The notes: generated from the letters alone by a model not told the origin. Numbered from the stretch's first letter, positions 44,385-53,719 are shown. The stretch is 64,000 nt of DNA from Marimicrobium sp913061115 (GCF_047729875.1 NZ_CP159826.1:1860001-1924000), one strand, 5' to 3'. Numbers and translations: made by a program.

Positions 44385-45785
44385 ATGTATACACTACTAC
44401 CTATAGTCCTCGTCGTCATGATCCTGGCCGCCTGCGAAAACAACGATTCAAATGAGAGCACATCGAACCAGGACACTGCAGTATATGCAAATCTTATCCC
44501 CGTGCTGTCTGGTGAGATTCCACTAGAAGTCCCATCACCACCGGCCGACATCATCAATGACCCGGTCCTGACACGACCTTTCTTCGACACCTTTTCGTGG
44601 CAGTCTTTTATTGCATTATCTTGGCCCGCCACTCCAGTGAATCGTGGCGTCCCCATCGAGCCCAATAGTCCAGACACGTTTCGCCAAACCAACACAAACG
44701 CAAGCGACAGTGCCCCGGTTGTCTGGGAAACTTATCGTGAGGGCTTTGAACTATTTCCCCGTGACAACTCTGTGCCACCGGAATGGAATAGCACAGACCC
44801 GGTGCAGACGCCGGCGGGGGAAGTCAGTGGCGAACATGTGCTGGCTATGGTCACCAAGGGTGGGATCGTAGGCCAGCAAAATCAAGCCTTTAGCGGTCCA
44901 CTCATCGACCAGAATAAGAACTACGTGCGGTATGAGGTCCGTATCAACCAGATCCAGTACGACCAGGTACGGAACAACCGCTGGTATGACAAGGCAACAG
45001 TAGATTCGGCAATCGCTGATACTGTGGCCGCTCAGATCAACGCAGGCATCAGCCCTCAGCAGGGTATCGAGTTTGACACCAACGCAATGGAAATTAAAGT
45101 CGCCTGGCGAATACTAACAGACCAAGACGACCACGATCGTTACTATGTCCGTAAGGCATTAATCTCGGACGAAGATGGTTACAACTATACAACCGCAACA
45201 GTGGGCATGGTTGGATTTCATATCATGCAAAAAACCGCGATCTTTCCGCAATGGATCTGGTCCACATTCGAGCAAGTTGATAACGTCTCCGGCCTTCATC
45301 CGTCCTTTAACAACGGAACCAACGAACCGCCTAGCCTAATAGATAACGGTCAACCCACGGGCTATAACTACGAGCCCGCTGGCATCGAAACGCCTTTTCC
45401 GATCCGCGAATCTCGTGAGCCGGTTCAGGTGACCAGAGCCGTACCCATACCGACCACGCCCAGTGATCCTGAGGGATACTCGACCCAAGAACTGAACAAA
45501 AAATACCGTGCACTCTTAAAAGGTACGGTCTGGGAAAATTATAGATTGGTGGTCACCCAGTGGCCGCTAGACCCTAGCTTACGGTCTCCTTATGACCCTG
45601 ACTTCAACCCCGGAAACTACGAGAACAGCCTAGCAGGCGACCCCTTTCCACAACGTGCGGCTAACGTCACGATGGAAACTTACTTTCAGACGGAAAGCAG
45701 CTGTATGGAATGCCACTACCACGCTGCAGCCTACGGGGTCGATTATAGCTGGATTCTCTACGACAGGGTGATCAATACCCAGTGA
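44385..45785 (+). CDS. Lipoprotein of unknown function with a C-terminal heme c motif
   Basis: 466 residues from the ATG at 44385 (the frame opens at 44322). The signal peptide ends at MILAAC (Cys17). The only motif is CMECH near the C-terminus (Cys440, Cys443, His444), within SSCMECHYHAAAYG. Upstream, the segment FSWQSFIALSWPA near residues 67-79 is one I recognise from uncharacterised bacterial proteins; the rest has many aromatic and proline residues and no named domain. It appears to be a periplasmic mono-heme electron carrier fused to a large unassigned domain. No clear ribosome site. Confidence 0.7.
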   Translation: MYTLLPIVLVVMILAACENNDSNESTSNQDTAVYANLIPVLSGEIPLEVPSPPADIINDPVLTRPFFDTFSWQSFIALSWPATPVNRGVPIEPNSPDTFRQTNTNASDSAPVVWETYREGFELFPRDNSVPPEWNSTDPVQTPAGEVSGEHVLAMVTKGGIVGQQNQAFSGPLIDQNKNYVRYEVRINQIQYDQVRNNRWYDKATVDSAIADTVAAQINAGISPQQGIEFDTNAMEIKVAWRILTDQDDHDRYYVRKALISDEDGYNYTTATVGMVGFHIMQKTAIFPQWIWSTFEQVDNVSGLHPSFNNGTNEPPSLIDNGQPTGYNYEPAGIETPFPIRESREPVQVTRAVPIPTTPSDPEGYSTQELNKKYRALLKGTVWENYRLVVTQWPLDPSLRSPYDPDFNPGNYENSLAGDPFPQRAANVTMETYFQTESSCMECHYHAAAYGVDYSWILYDRVINTQ

Positions 45786-45916
45786 AGCGATACGGTGACA
45801 CGGTTACTGTCACGGCTTAGCGATATTACTCATATCTAATCTGACAAATAGCGTTAACGGGCGAACCCCATACGTCTGACAAACTAAAATAACCCAATCG
45901 GAGAAATTAAAGGCCA

Positions 45917-45938
45917 CAAAAAACCCGCGCTTGGCGGG
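45917..45938 (-). terminator. Rho-independent terminator for the gene at 46071
   Basis: On the minus strand, a CCCGC/GCGGG stem with a five-base loop is followed by TTTTTT (45923-45918). It lies about 130 bases beyond the stop of the minus-strand gene 46071-46544. Confidence 0.65.
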
Positions 45939-46070
45939 CTACATTGTTCTTAAGAAGGCTCAGACTTGACGGAGTTTTGACGTCAACGCTGACTGCAAGT
46001 CTGATGACTTCACAGGTTCACTTCACGATAACGTTGGGCGCTCGAAGCCACCTCCTTTCAGTCGTGTGGG

Positions 46071-46544
46071 TTATTGTCCAAGCCAATAAGTATTGGTGAT
46101 TTTATAAACGCCGCCTTTCAGCGCCTCGAACTCATAGCTACCGCGTATCCCAGCATACTTCCCTGTGCCCCCAACAATGGCGCCTTCATGCTTATGACCG
46201 CCCCCCGCCAATGTCTCGTCGTCCAGTACTATTATGTCCAATTTATAAATACTGCCATCCGGATATACTGACTCTATCATCTGAGACCAGACAGTCTGTT
46301 TCTCAGCTTTGTTTACCGAGACAACCGTCGCCTGCGCAAAATACTCGCCTACATCGGGGCCATCAACAGTCGCCTTAAACGTGCCTTGCCTGCTACGTAG
46401 ATCTCCAATAGAACGCCCTTCGGGATTTACATCCACACTTTGGTGGACAGGCGCATCTGCATATTGAACTAACTGCAGCTGTTCCGCATATGCGATGCTG
46501 TTCATTCCAATAAAAAGCAATGTAACAAGTAATATATTTCTCAT
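46071..46544 (-). CDS. Small exported protein, allene-oxide-cyclase/dirigent-like barrel
   Basis: 157 residues from ATG at 46544, with AGGGA eight bases upstream; the longer frame to 46604 adds 20 residues before the signal peptide. Signal cleavage is predicted after AYA (residues 18-20). GGTGKYAGIRGSYEFEAL near the C-terminus is the hallmark of AOC/dirigent-like eight-stranded barrels. No function can be assigned. A terminator (45917-45938) follows. Confidence 0.68.
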   Translation of the reverse strand: MRNILLVTLLFIGMNSIAYAEQLQLVQYADAPVHQSVDVNPEGRSIGDLRSRQGTFKATVDGPDVGEYFAQATVVSVNKAEKQTVWSQMIESVYPDGSIYKLDIIVLDDETLAGGGHKHEGAIVGGTGKYAGIRGSYEFEALKGGVYKITNTYWLGQ

Positions 46545-47171
46545 GACGCGTTCCCTGTGAATTGAGTGAGACAATAAGATGCACTCGAACCAGTAACAAG
46601 TCAATAAAAATAGTACTAACGCACGCCGCCCAAATTTTACTGGCGCCGTATTTCCTAGCGCCTGGAATCGTAAAAGTTACGGTGTGAAAGATGCATGGAA
46701 CCCTGATGTAGACTCACGGCATGCCAATAGCGCTAGTGTTCCTTGCCGTTGCAAGGGATGTTCAAATTGGCGCCAGCATTTTCACCTTACTTAAATAATC
46801 AAGCGGTCGTATCAAGTCATTCGGATGTAGTCAGCAGGCGAAAGAAGCTGGTGCAATCCTGATTGGTAGCAATTTTGACGACGACTTTGAGTCTGGTGAG
46901 CTGGGAGCGCTGCCCCCGATGTTAAGTTGAGTTCCTAACACGGGCTTGTATGACCTGGGGTATGGACTGCCCCACACTTGCTATCTAGAGAGCCTCTCGA
47001 TTCTCCGGTAAGAATAGCCAGTTACACTGGTTGTATTCTTTTCCGGCAACAGTGCGAGGAAATGCTTTTTCCCATCAATCGCTTTGAAAAGACCTCAGCC
47101 GCCATCAACAGCTCCTTGAAAGACCGCTTGCCTGTCACTCAGCCTGTCTGACAAGGTGGTCCACATTATCT
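46545..47171. other. 627-bp region that looks degenerate
   Basis: No intact gene. A short plus-strand frame near 46847-46927 encodes LIGSNFDDDFESGELGALPP before a stop, resembling the beginning of the mature part of a secreted lectin/glucanase-like protein, without a signal peptide in frame. Nothing else recognisable; perhaps remnant sequence. Confidence 0.4.
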
Positions 47172-47510
47172 CTAGCGAACAGCAATCAACTCGACTTCAA
47201 ATATCAGTGTTGTATTGCCCGGAATCGGTCCCGAGCCATTGGCTCCGTAGCCAAGCTCTGGAGTTACAGTAAGCCGCCACTTGTCACCTTCCTTCATCAT
47301 CTGCAAGGCTTCCGTCCAGCCAGCGATAACACCGTTCACAGGTAAATCAATGGGCTGGCCTCGCTCGACAGAGCTATCGAAAACTCGGCCATCTTCAAAT
47401 GTCCCATGGTAGTGCGCGCTCACGGTATCGGTTGGTCCAGGCGTTGCCCCGCTCCCGCTCTCCAGAATTTCATACTTCAAACCTGAAGCCGTAGTAATAA
47501 CATCGCTCAT
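47172..47510 (-). CDS. FKBP-type peptidyl-prolyl cis-trans isomerase
   Basis: 112 residues, a single FKBP domain: VSAHYHGTFEDGRVFDSS, GVIAGWTEALQMMKEGDKWR, YGANGSGPIPGNTTLIFEVE. No signal peptide, so cytoplasmic. It catalyses proline isomerisation during folding. GGAGGT stands five bases before the ATG. Confidence 0.93.
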   Translation of the reverse strand: MSDVITTASGLKYEILESGSGATPGPTDTVSAHYHGTFEDGRVFDSSVERGQPIDLPVNGVIAGWTEALQMMKEGDKWRLTVTPELGYGANGSGPIPGNTTLIFEVELIAVR

Positions 47511-47619
47511 ATAGTTACCTCCAAATTAAAAAAACAAACCATAGCATATACTATATCGAAAAATGCATGTAGGTTTGGGTGATGGCGCTGGTTTTCAATC
47601 CTCATGGGAGTGAAAGTTT

Positions 47620-47823
47620 ATGCTGATACTGAGAAAATTGTTAATCGTTATCAGTCCTGCCCTGCCTGTTGGTGTCAATGCCAGCTCAATCGACTACACG
47701 CTTAGCTATGTAAGCGGGGAGCAATTGGAAGGACCTTTCACAGGTGGACGCCAGGTGTCGGCCAACGGGACACCGTATCAAACGATCCCAGCACGAGGCT
47801 GCAACGGCGACGGTAGCGGCTGA
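47620..47823 (+). pseudogene. Short ORF, possibly the remnant of an exported-protein gene
   Basis: 67 codons. GGGAGTG is about nine bases before the ATG and the first 20 residues look like a signal peptide (hydrophobic, ending VNA). The mature part, SIDYTLSYVSGEQLEGPFTGG, resembles the beginning of exported PEP-CTERM-like proteins, but the frame stops after 67 codons at a repeated GCNGDGSG-like end. It may be a truncated gene. Confidence 0.35.
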
Positions 47824-47846
47824 AGAAGTGTGCCGGAGCGCCAGAA

Positions 47847-48416
47847 CTAGCAGGGTAAGCTATCAACGTCCAGCACGATACCGTGATCTTCCACGGGTAT
47901 TTCCCTAACCAGACCTAGCGAACTTTGCAGTAACGCGTTTGCGCCTCTGTCTCCGCGCAGTTGAGCAAGTTTTGCAAACATCTGACGCGGAAACAGCACC
48001 GGGTGACCGCGCTGACCCGCTATTTGCGGCGCAACGATTTTTTCAACATCGAAATTTTTCATTAATAGTCGACTGGTATCGGACCGGATCCACGGCATAT
48101 CTGCAAGGAAGATCATAGCACCGTCCCAAGGGGGCGGCTGCTGAAAAAAGGCAGCGAGACTGTGACCGATGCCCAGCTCCGAATGACTAACGAAGTAACA
48201 TGCTAGCGCGGGATTTTTAGCATGTCGGCCCAGCAGTTCGTCTACTTTTGTCTGATCCTGAACCCGCAGAACAACAGATACAGGCAAATTAAGCGCCACT
48301 ACATGAGCAAGGGTTTGTTGCAACAGAGGGCCATTGCCGTCATCGTAACGACGCTTGTCGCTACCAAATCGAATGCTGCTGCCGGCCGCCATAACGACTG
48401 AACCAATAGTGTTCAT
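47847..48416 (-). CDS. mocA: MocA-like molybdenum cofactor nucleotidyltransferase
   Basis: 189 residues of the NTP-transferase fold: GSVVMAAGSSIRFGSDKRR at the start, FLADMPWI in the middle, GQRGHPVLFPRQMF later. MocA joins CTP to molybdopterin to make the cytosine dinucleotide form used by xanthine-oxidase-family enzymes. Its ATG overlaps the xdhC stop by four bases. The neighbouring hydroxylase is the presumed client. Confidence 0.85.
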   Translation of the reverse strand: MNTIGSVVMAAGSSIRFGSDKRRYDDGNGPLLQQTLAHVVALNLPVSVVLRVQDQTKVDELLGRHAKNPALACYFVSHSELGIGHSLAAFFQQPPPWDGAMIFLADMPWIRSDTSRLLMKNFDVEKIVAPQIAGQRGHPVLFPRQMFAKLAQLRGDRGANALLQSSLGLVREIPVEDHGIVLDVDSLPC

Positions 48417-49384
48417 GCGACGGTGCTGGTTTTTTTACGGCAAGCGATCAGTTCTGCCAATATAGAGATCGCAATCTCAGCGGGTGTTTTACTGCCGATA
48501 TCAAGCCCGATGGGCGCGTGCAATCTGAGCAGCTCTTTCGGCGATACTCCTAATGCGGCAAGTCGCTCCTTGCGTTTTTGAGTGGTCGCCTGCGACCCCA
48601 TTGCGCCGATATAAAAAGCATCGGTATTAAATGCAACCATCAAACCCATATCGTCAATACGCGGGTCGTGCGTTACGGCAACAATGGCGGAATGCGCGTC
48701 GGCCGCATGGCTAAGAATTGCGTCATCTGGCATAGTCGTCAGCAGCCTCACATTGCTTATATCCCATGCTGTATGCTGATCTGCGCGCGGATCACACACT
48801 GTGACACGATACCCGACAGCCAGTGCAAATTGAGCAAGATGACGACTGACTTCGTTGATACCAATAATCAGCAGATGGATGACAGGGCCGTAAGTCTGCG
48901 TAAGGCGGAGGGGATCTCCTTTCTCTAATGAGAGCGAAATATCGGAGTGCCCGGCGTCAATAGTCAGGCTGTTTTCGCCCTGCGGCCACATTCGTTCGCG
49001 GCGGATATTTTCTCCGCGCTCAAGCGCCGCAACAATGTCCTGAAAAACTTCCAGGTCATCATGCTGAAGAGGCTCTAGCAAAATGCCGAGTTTTCCACCG
49101 CAAGGTAGTTGCAGGCGCACGCTCTCTGCATCCTCTCCGCCATAAACAATATAGTGTGCACTGGCGGTGTCGATTTCACCTGTCTCAAGGCGTTGCAGAA
49201 GTTCCTCCTCTACGCAACCTCCGGATAGAGAACCCACGGTGTCTCCATCAGCATATGCCAACAAGCTACCGGGGATGCGCGGGGCAGAACCCCAGGTGTG
49301 GATAACGGTACACAGCCACACACTGCGGCCTTCTTTCAGCCAATCGTTTGTTTGCCGGAGCACTTTAAGGTCGAGCGATTGCAC
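48413..49384 (-). CDS. xdhC: XdhC/CoxF-family molybdenum hydroxylase maturation factor
   Basis: 323 residues: N-terminal XdhC/CoxI segment (WLCTVIHTWGSAPRIPGS; SLSGGCVEEELLQ) and C-terminal Rossmann segment (LLIIGINEVSRHLAQFAL; YIGAMGSQATTQKRKERL; IGLDIGSKTPAEIAISILAE). XdhC proteins sulfurate and insert the molybdenum cofactor into partner dehydrogenases. It lies 10 bases after the large-subunit gene of the hydroxylase. Confidence 0.9.
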   Translation of the reverse strand: MQSLDLKVLRQTNDWLKEGRSVWLCTVIHTWGSAPRIPGSLLAYADGDTVGSLSGGCVEEELLQRLETGEIDTASAHYIVYGGEDAESVRLQLPCGGKLGILLEPLQHDDLEVFQDIVAALERGENIRRERMWPQGENSLTIDAGHSDISLSLEKGDPLRLTQTYGPVIHLLIIGINEVSRHLAQFALAVGYRVTVCDPRADQHTAWDISNVRLLTTMPDDAILSHAADAHSAIVAVTHDPRIDDMGLMVAFNTDAFYIGAMGSQATTQKRKERLAALGVSPKELLRLHAPIGLDIGSKTPAEIAISILAELIACRKKTSTVA

Positions 49385-49393
49385 CGAGGGCGC

Positions 49394-51571
49394 CTACCCA
49401 AGCACCAGTGGTAATTCGCGGAGGCGCTTTGAAGTCGCTGCAAACAGTGCATTGGCCAAAGCAGGCGCCACTGCCGGAAGCCCGATCTCGCCAATACCCG
49501 TTGGGTCTTCATCGCTTTGAACGATGTAGGTTTCGATTACGGGTGATTCATTCATACGCAGTACCGGTGCATCGTGGAAATTAGATTGCTGCACTGCTCC
49601 ACCTGAGATGGTGATGGGCGGTTTGATCGCTGCCCCAAGACCATAGATTACTGCGCTTTCGACTTGCGCTGCAACAATGTCTGGATTTAGAACAAAACCA
49701 CAATCTACGGCATTTACGACACGCTCTACTGTGTATTCATTGCCAACAACGGAAACTTCCACCACCGCAGCACAAAAAGAATCAAACGGCTCTACAACCG
49801 CAATTCCCTGAAAATGACCTTTGCGTGGACTGCCCCAGCCGGATTTTTCTGCGGCAAGTTTCAAAACAGCTTGATAGCGTGGGGCATTTTCCAAGTGAGC
49901 CAGTCTGAATTTGAGAGGGTCTTGATCTGCCGCATGCGCCAACTCGTCCACGAACGACTCCGCCACAAAACAGTTATGTGAAAAACCAACGGAACGCCAA
50001 AAGCCGATCGGCACGCCTGAATCTTGCAGAATTTGTTCGACGGCGAAGTTTGGAATATCGTAGGCAACCTTTGCGCCTTCGGCAGTAGTTGGATCGGCCC
50101 CCGCAAACAGTTCGCCACTTTTACGGCCGATAGCCCGCGCCATTTCAGTTGGAACCCACTCCGGCAAAATTGTACTGGCAAGACTGACTCCCAGTCCTTT
50201 CACAATACTGGGTGAGACCAGCCGATGCTGCCAACTGTCTATCTTTCCGTTTTCGGCTAGTGTAGCGGTCATTCCATGCATTGTTGCTGGCCGGTAAAAA
50301 TCATGCTGCATATCGTCTTCGCGCGACCATACTAACTTGACCGCAGTACCAGGAATCTGCTGAGCAATAGCGACGACCTCACCGATGAAGTCTACATAGC
50401 CTCGCCGACCAAAACCGCCGCCTAATGTTAGCGCATGCACCACAATGTTACTGCGCGTGATTCCAGTATAGTGAGCGGCGACGGCCTGAGACATATCGGG
50501 CGCCTGACTCGGCGCCCATATTTCGCAGTTATCGCCATTCACTATTGCCGTTGCATTTTGTGGTTCCATTGGGCTGTGATGCGTATAAGGTGCGCTATAA
50601 GTACTCTCCAGACGTTCGCCCCGCGTTTCTTGCACCGCAACATCACCCCGCTCCATAGCAATATGTCCGCTTTCGTTTTTAAGCGCCGTTTTCTGCAGCG
50701 CTGCGATGGCCTCAGAATCGAGATTGGCGAGGGGGCCATCTACCCACGTTATGTCGACTAGTTGCGCTGCTTTTCGCGCACGCCAATACGTATCTGCCAC
50801 GACTGCGACGCCGCTGTGAATAGCAAAAATGGCCTCAACTCCGTTCGCCTTCAGCGCTGTATCCGCATTAAAGCTTCCAAGTGTCGCCCCGAATTGACGA
50901 GGGCGAATAACCACTGCAGTTTTCATGCCCGGCAGTTGAACGTCCATTCCATAGCGGGCCTCACCGGTGCTTTTAGCGACGCGATCGAGACGTGGCGTGC
51001 TCTTGCCGAGCCACCGGTATGCAGATTTTTCTTTAAGTTCAAACGCTGTGTGCTGAAAATCTTTGGCTTCTTCTGCTAACGCACCGTAGCCTAATTTTTC
51101 ACCATTGCTGTTATTCAAGACCATCCCGGGCTCAGTACTGCAAGACTCTATCCCAACACCCCAACGTCCAGCGGCTGCCGCGATGAGCATTGCCCGCGCT
51201 GCAGCGCCAGCCTCGCGCAAAGGATTCCAACTCACAGCAATACTCGTACTGCCACCGGTAAGTTGCGAACCACCTACCGCTGCGAAGTCTTTGTGCACGC
51301 CAGCATACTCAATAATGATTTTATTAGGCTCGTAGTCTAGTTCCTCGGCAAGCAGAGTCGTCAGAGAGGTCTGTATACCTTGTCCCATCTCTGATTTAGG
51401 CAATTGAAATATCACCTCACCAGAAGGAGTGATCTGCAGGAAAGCATTGGGCTGAAAGCTACCCTCGCGCGTATTGGGATAAGGCGCGTCCCCGCGCAGG
51501 CTCAGCCCTAGCCAGAGGCCCCCGCCTACAGTGGCAGTGCCTATTATAAAACTCCGTCGGGAGACGCTCAT
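49394..51571 (-). CDS. iorB: Isoquinoline 1-oxidoreductase-like molybdopterin-binding subunit
   Basis: 725 residues with a Tat signal (SVSRRSFIIGTATVGGG), so exported folded to the periplasm. Molybdenum cofactor-binding segments: GEARYGMDVQLPGMKTAVV, TLGGGFGRRGYVDF, GIGEIGLPAVAPALANALFA near the C-terminus, where the catalytic glutamate in GEIGLP lies. This family (aldehyde oxidase/xanthine dehydrogenase, IorB branch) hydroxylates N-heterocycles or oxidises aldehydes with electrons going through the IorA 2Fe-2S subunit. Overlaps the iorA stop by four bases. Confidence 0.92.
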   Translation of the reverse strand: MSVSRRSFIIGTATVGGGLWLGLSLRGDAPYPNTREGSFQPNAFLQITPSGEVIFQLPKSEMGQGIQTSLTTLLAEELDYEPNKIIIEYAGVHKDFAAVGGSQLTGGSTSIAVSWNPLREAGAAARAMLIAAAAGRWGVGIESCSTEPGMVLNNSNGEKLGYGALAEEAKDFQHTAFELKEKSAYRWLGKSTPRLDRVAKSTGEARYGMDVQLPGMKTAVVIRPRQFGATLGSFNADTALKANGVEAIFAIHSGVAVVADTYWRARKAAQLVDITWVDGPLANLDSEAIAALQKTALKNESGHIAMERGDVAVQETRGERLESTYSAPYTHHSPMEPQNATAIVNGDNCEIWAPSQAPDMSQAVAAHYTGITRSNIVVHALTLGGGFGRRGYVDFIGEVVAIAQQIPGTAVKLVWSREDDMQHDFYRPATMHGMTATLAENGKIDSWQHRLVSPSIVKGLGVSLASTILPEWVPTEMARAIGRKSGELFAGADPTTAEGAKVAYDIPNFAVEQILQDSGVPIGFWRSVGFSHNCFVAESFVDELAHAADQDPLKFRLAHLENAPRYQAVLKLAAEKSGWGSPRKGHFQGIAVVEPFDSFCAAVVEVSVVGNEYTVERVVNAVDCGFVLNPDIVAAQVESAVIYGLGAAIKPPITISGGAVQQSNFHDAPVLRMNESPVIETYIVQSDEDPTGIGEIGLPAVAPALANALFAATSKRLRELPLVLG

Positions 51572-52062
51572 ACGTCATCTCCAACGGCTTCATTACTCGT
51601 GTGGGAGGCGCTATAGTACTCAGCCTGTGCCGCCGATTGTATGGCTGCTTTTATCCGCGGATAGGTGCCACAGCGGCAAATATTGCCGGCCATGCCCTGC
51701 TCTATCTCTGTCTCACTGGGGTTTGGGTTGTCATCAAGTAATGCCACTGCGCTCATGATTTGTCCTGACTGGCAATAGCCGCATTGCGGCACGCTGTGAT
51801 CAATCCACGACTGCTGCACCGGATGCTCGCCACCCAATCCCTCAATAGTCGTTATGCGTCGATCAGCAACGGCGCTAATCGGCAGCACACAGCTGCGAGT
51901 TGCGGTCCCGTCCAAGTGCACCGTACATGCGCCACAGAGGCCCGCGCCACAGCCAAATTTCGTACCCAACAATTGCAAATGGTCGCGCAAAATCCAAAGC
52001 AGTGGAGTGTCTGGCTCTACGTCTACGGCATAAGCACTATCGTTTACCGTGAATTCAAACAT
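51568..52062 (-). CDS. iorA: 2Fe-2S subunit of isoquinoline 1-oxidoreductase-like enzyme
   Basis: 164 residues. Plant-type 2Fe-2S site (GCGAGLCGACTVHLDG, residues about 38-53) and helical 2Fe-2S site (CGYCQSGQI and ICRCGTY). It passes electrons from the molybdenum subunit outward. It has no signal peptide of its own, so it is likely exported in complex with the Tat-targeted IorB. First gene of iorA-iorB-xdhC-mocA. Confidence 0.93.
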   Translation of the reverse strand: MFEFTVNDSAYAVDVEPDTPLLWILRDHLQLLGTKFGCGAGLCGACTVHLDGTATRSCVLPISAVADRRITTIEGLGGEHPVQQSWIDHSVPQCGYCQSGQIMSAVALLDDNPNPSETEIEQGMAGNICRCGTYPRIKAAIQSAAQAEYYSASHTSNEAVGDDV

Positions 52063-52163
52063 GGGGTGGGCTATCCGCTTGTGTTGTTAGCTAAGTTTTA
52101 ATACCGCAAATACGCGGGTGATGTCTAGTTTATACGACATGGCTAGTCTATTCGAATTCTTTA

Positions 52164-52457
52164 TTGATGCACAGTAGGGACGCCACTGAAGCCCACAGTG
52201 GCATGAACTCCGGTGGGCTCCCGCCTGGAGTCGACATCGATATCGAGGTTTGCGGTCATTGCGCTGGATCGGTAAAGGTCATTGCCTGTATTGAGGACCA
52301 GAACGTCATCGATAGAATCCTGACTCATCTTCGCGAGAGAGAACAAGGCCGCCCTACCCTATCGTACTTGGTGCCACCCTCCCGAGTACCCCCTGGGCCA
52401 TTAGCTCTTTTCGCACGACGTGAATCCACAGCCCCAAATCAGCAAGGACGCTACTGA
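52164..52457 (+). pseudogene. Transposase C-terminal remnant (IS91/IS801-like)
   Basis: 98 codons including stop, no usable start. The translation contains VCGHCAGSVKVIACIEDQNV (from about residue 29) then IDRILTHLRERE, which resembles the zinc-finger tail of Y2/IS91-type transposases. The catalytic part is absent. No inverted repeats or target duplications were found by eye, so the edges of the element are unknown. Confidence 0.65.
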
Positions 52458-52481
52458 AAAACGTGTGGCACGGAGGGTTGC

Positions 52482-52946
52482 ATGCTACCGTTCAGCAGTG
52501 GACGGATATGCATTGTGCGATCACCGGGCAGAGCGACTTCTTCGCTGCAGCGCCTCTTGCCCAATGAGGGAACGCTGTGGTTGCTCCACAACCGACGCCA
52601 GGTCGGGCTTTTGTTTGCCTGGTCGCAGCTTCTGCACCTCTTGGCACTGGTCGCGCTCGGGCAATGGTATCCGGAGCCCTTTTTAGTCCACTTGAGCGCC
52701 GTAACCTTGACAGGTGGCGGTTTGGCATACTTCTTCACATTTGCGATGGCCGCCACCTCAAATGATAGAGCGGTGAGATGGCTGGGGCCTGCCCGCTGGC
52801 GGCGATTCCACCAGGTTGGCAGTTGGTGGATCTGGATCATTTTTGCCCAGACGATCACTCTGGCAGCTTGGTTTGTGTGGCTGCCGCTTATTAGCGCCGC
52901 GTTACTGCGTATGCAGTCAGCTTCCTATGCATGGCAACATCGCTGA
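52482..52946 (+). CDS. Ferric-reductase-like membrane protein, apparently N-terminally truncated
   Basis: 154 residues, three hydrophobic segments. The core pattern LWLLHNRRQVGLLFAWSQLL, then HLSAVTLTGGGLAYFFTFAM and SNDRAVRWLGPARWRRFHQV, fits the ferric reductase-like/MsrQ-type heme-binding membrane family, whose members have an additional N-terminal membrane helix or two. That part is missing here, and a transposase remnant ends 25 bases before the ATG, so the gene was probably cut by an element. A GGAGGG precedes the ATG, so it may still be translated. Heme ligand candidates are the His in LLHLLAL and the His in RFHQVG. Confidence 0.6.
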   Translation: MLPFSSGRICIVRSPGRATSSLQRLLPNEGTLWLLHNRRQVGLLFAWSQLLHLLALVALGQWYPEPFLVHLSAVTLTGGGLAYFFTFAMAATSNDRAVRWLGPARWRRFHQVGSWWIWIIFAQTITLAAWFVWLPLISAALLRMQSASYAWQHR

Positions 52947-53040
52947 AACGCTTCGCTACCTTTCACAGGCCAAACGCTGGCCAACACCACATAAAAGCGG
53001 CGATCGAATAATATACTGACGATCCCTGAGGAGGTGTCAG

Positions 53041-53388
53041 GTGAGAGTCAGCGCGGCGGCTGATCTACCCCATTCGATCATGCGTAATACTACTATGTCT
53101 GCTATTAACCATGTTGTTGAAGAATTGGCGCCCGCCTTAAAAGAGTTGACGGCCTATCTAGCTGTTTCATCGCAGTCAGAGGCATTTGATTTCTTCAGCC
53201 ATATTCAGCAACGTCTTGACCAGGTGACTAAGGAGGAAGAGTTACTGGAGGTATTCATCATGATGTCCATGATGGCCTTCCAAGGCTTTAGGTTGGACCC
53301 GATGGCAAGCATGCTGGCAGATCAAATACTGGCCCATGCGGAACAGGTGTCTCACACATTTTCAGCTGATAGCAGCAGCGTCAACTGA
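53041..53388 (+). CDS. Hypothetical helical protein
   Basis: 115 residues from GTG at 53041, supported by AGGAGG six bases upstream; ATGs at 53083 and 53095 are alternatives. Mostly helical and acidic (VVEELAPALKELTAYLAV; a methionine-rich stretch MMSMMAFQGF at about 75-85). No domain recognised and no signal peptide. It stands alone on the plus strand before the tRNA-Ser region. Confidence 0.55.
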   Translation: MRVSAAADLPHSIMRNTTMSAINHVVEELAPALKELTAYLAVSSQSEAFDFFSHIQQRLDQVTKEEELLEVFIMMSMMAFQGFRLDPMASMLADQILAHAEQVSHTFSADSSSVN

Positions 53389-53719
53389 TACTGGAGCACC
53401 TCCGGTTTTTAACCAAAAGTTGTTCTAGGTGCCGCGCGGGCTGCGAGGCGCACAGACTATATCGTGCGACTATGCACCACGGCCTCCGGCAGGCCCAGTC
53501 AGGGTGATATCAATTCATACAGGCGCTTAAGATACGCCTGCATAGCAACTATCGCTATTAACACGCTTGCCATGCGCCTATTACAACTCATCACCTACAA
53601 AGTGCTAGTGGAACGAGAGATTCTTCGCTGAAATCTGTTGGAGTATCAATTTTATTTCGGGAGTCGGTTCGGGGGTAGATTATTAAATCTGTCGTAACTG
53701 ATTGACCTATATTGCGTCA
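53389..53719. other. 331-bp region without a gene
   Basis: Lies between the hypothetical gene and the 3' end of tRNA-Ser. I see no coding frame, strong hairpin with poly-T, or second tRNA. It will contain the 3' trailer of the tRNA transcript. Confidence 0.5.
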
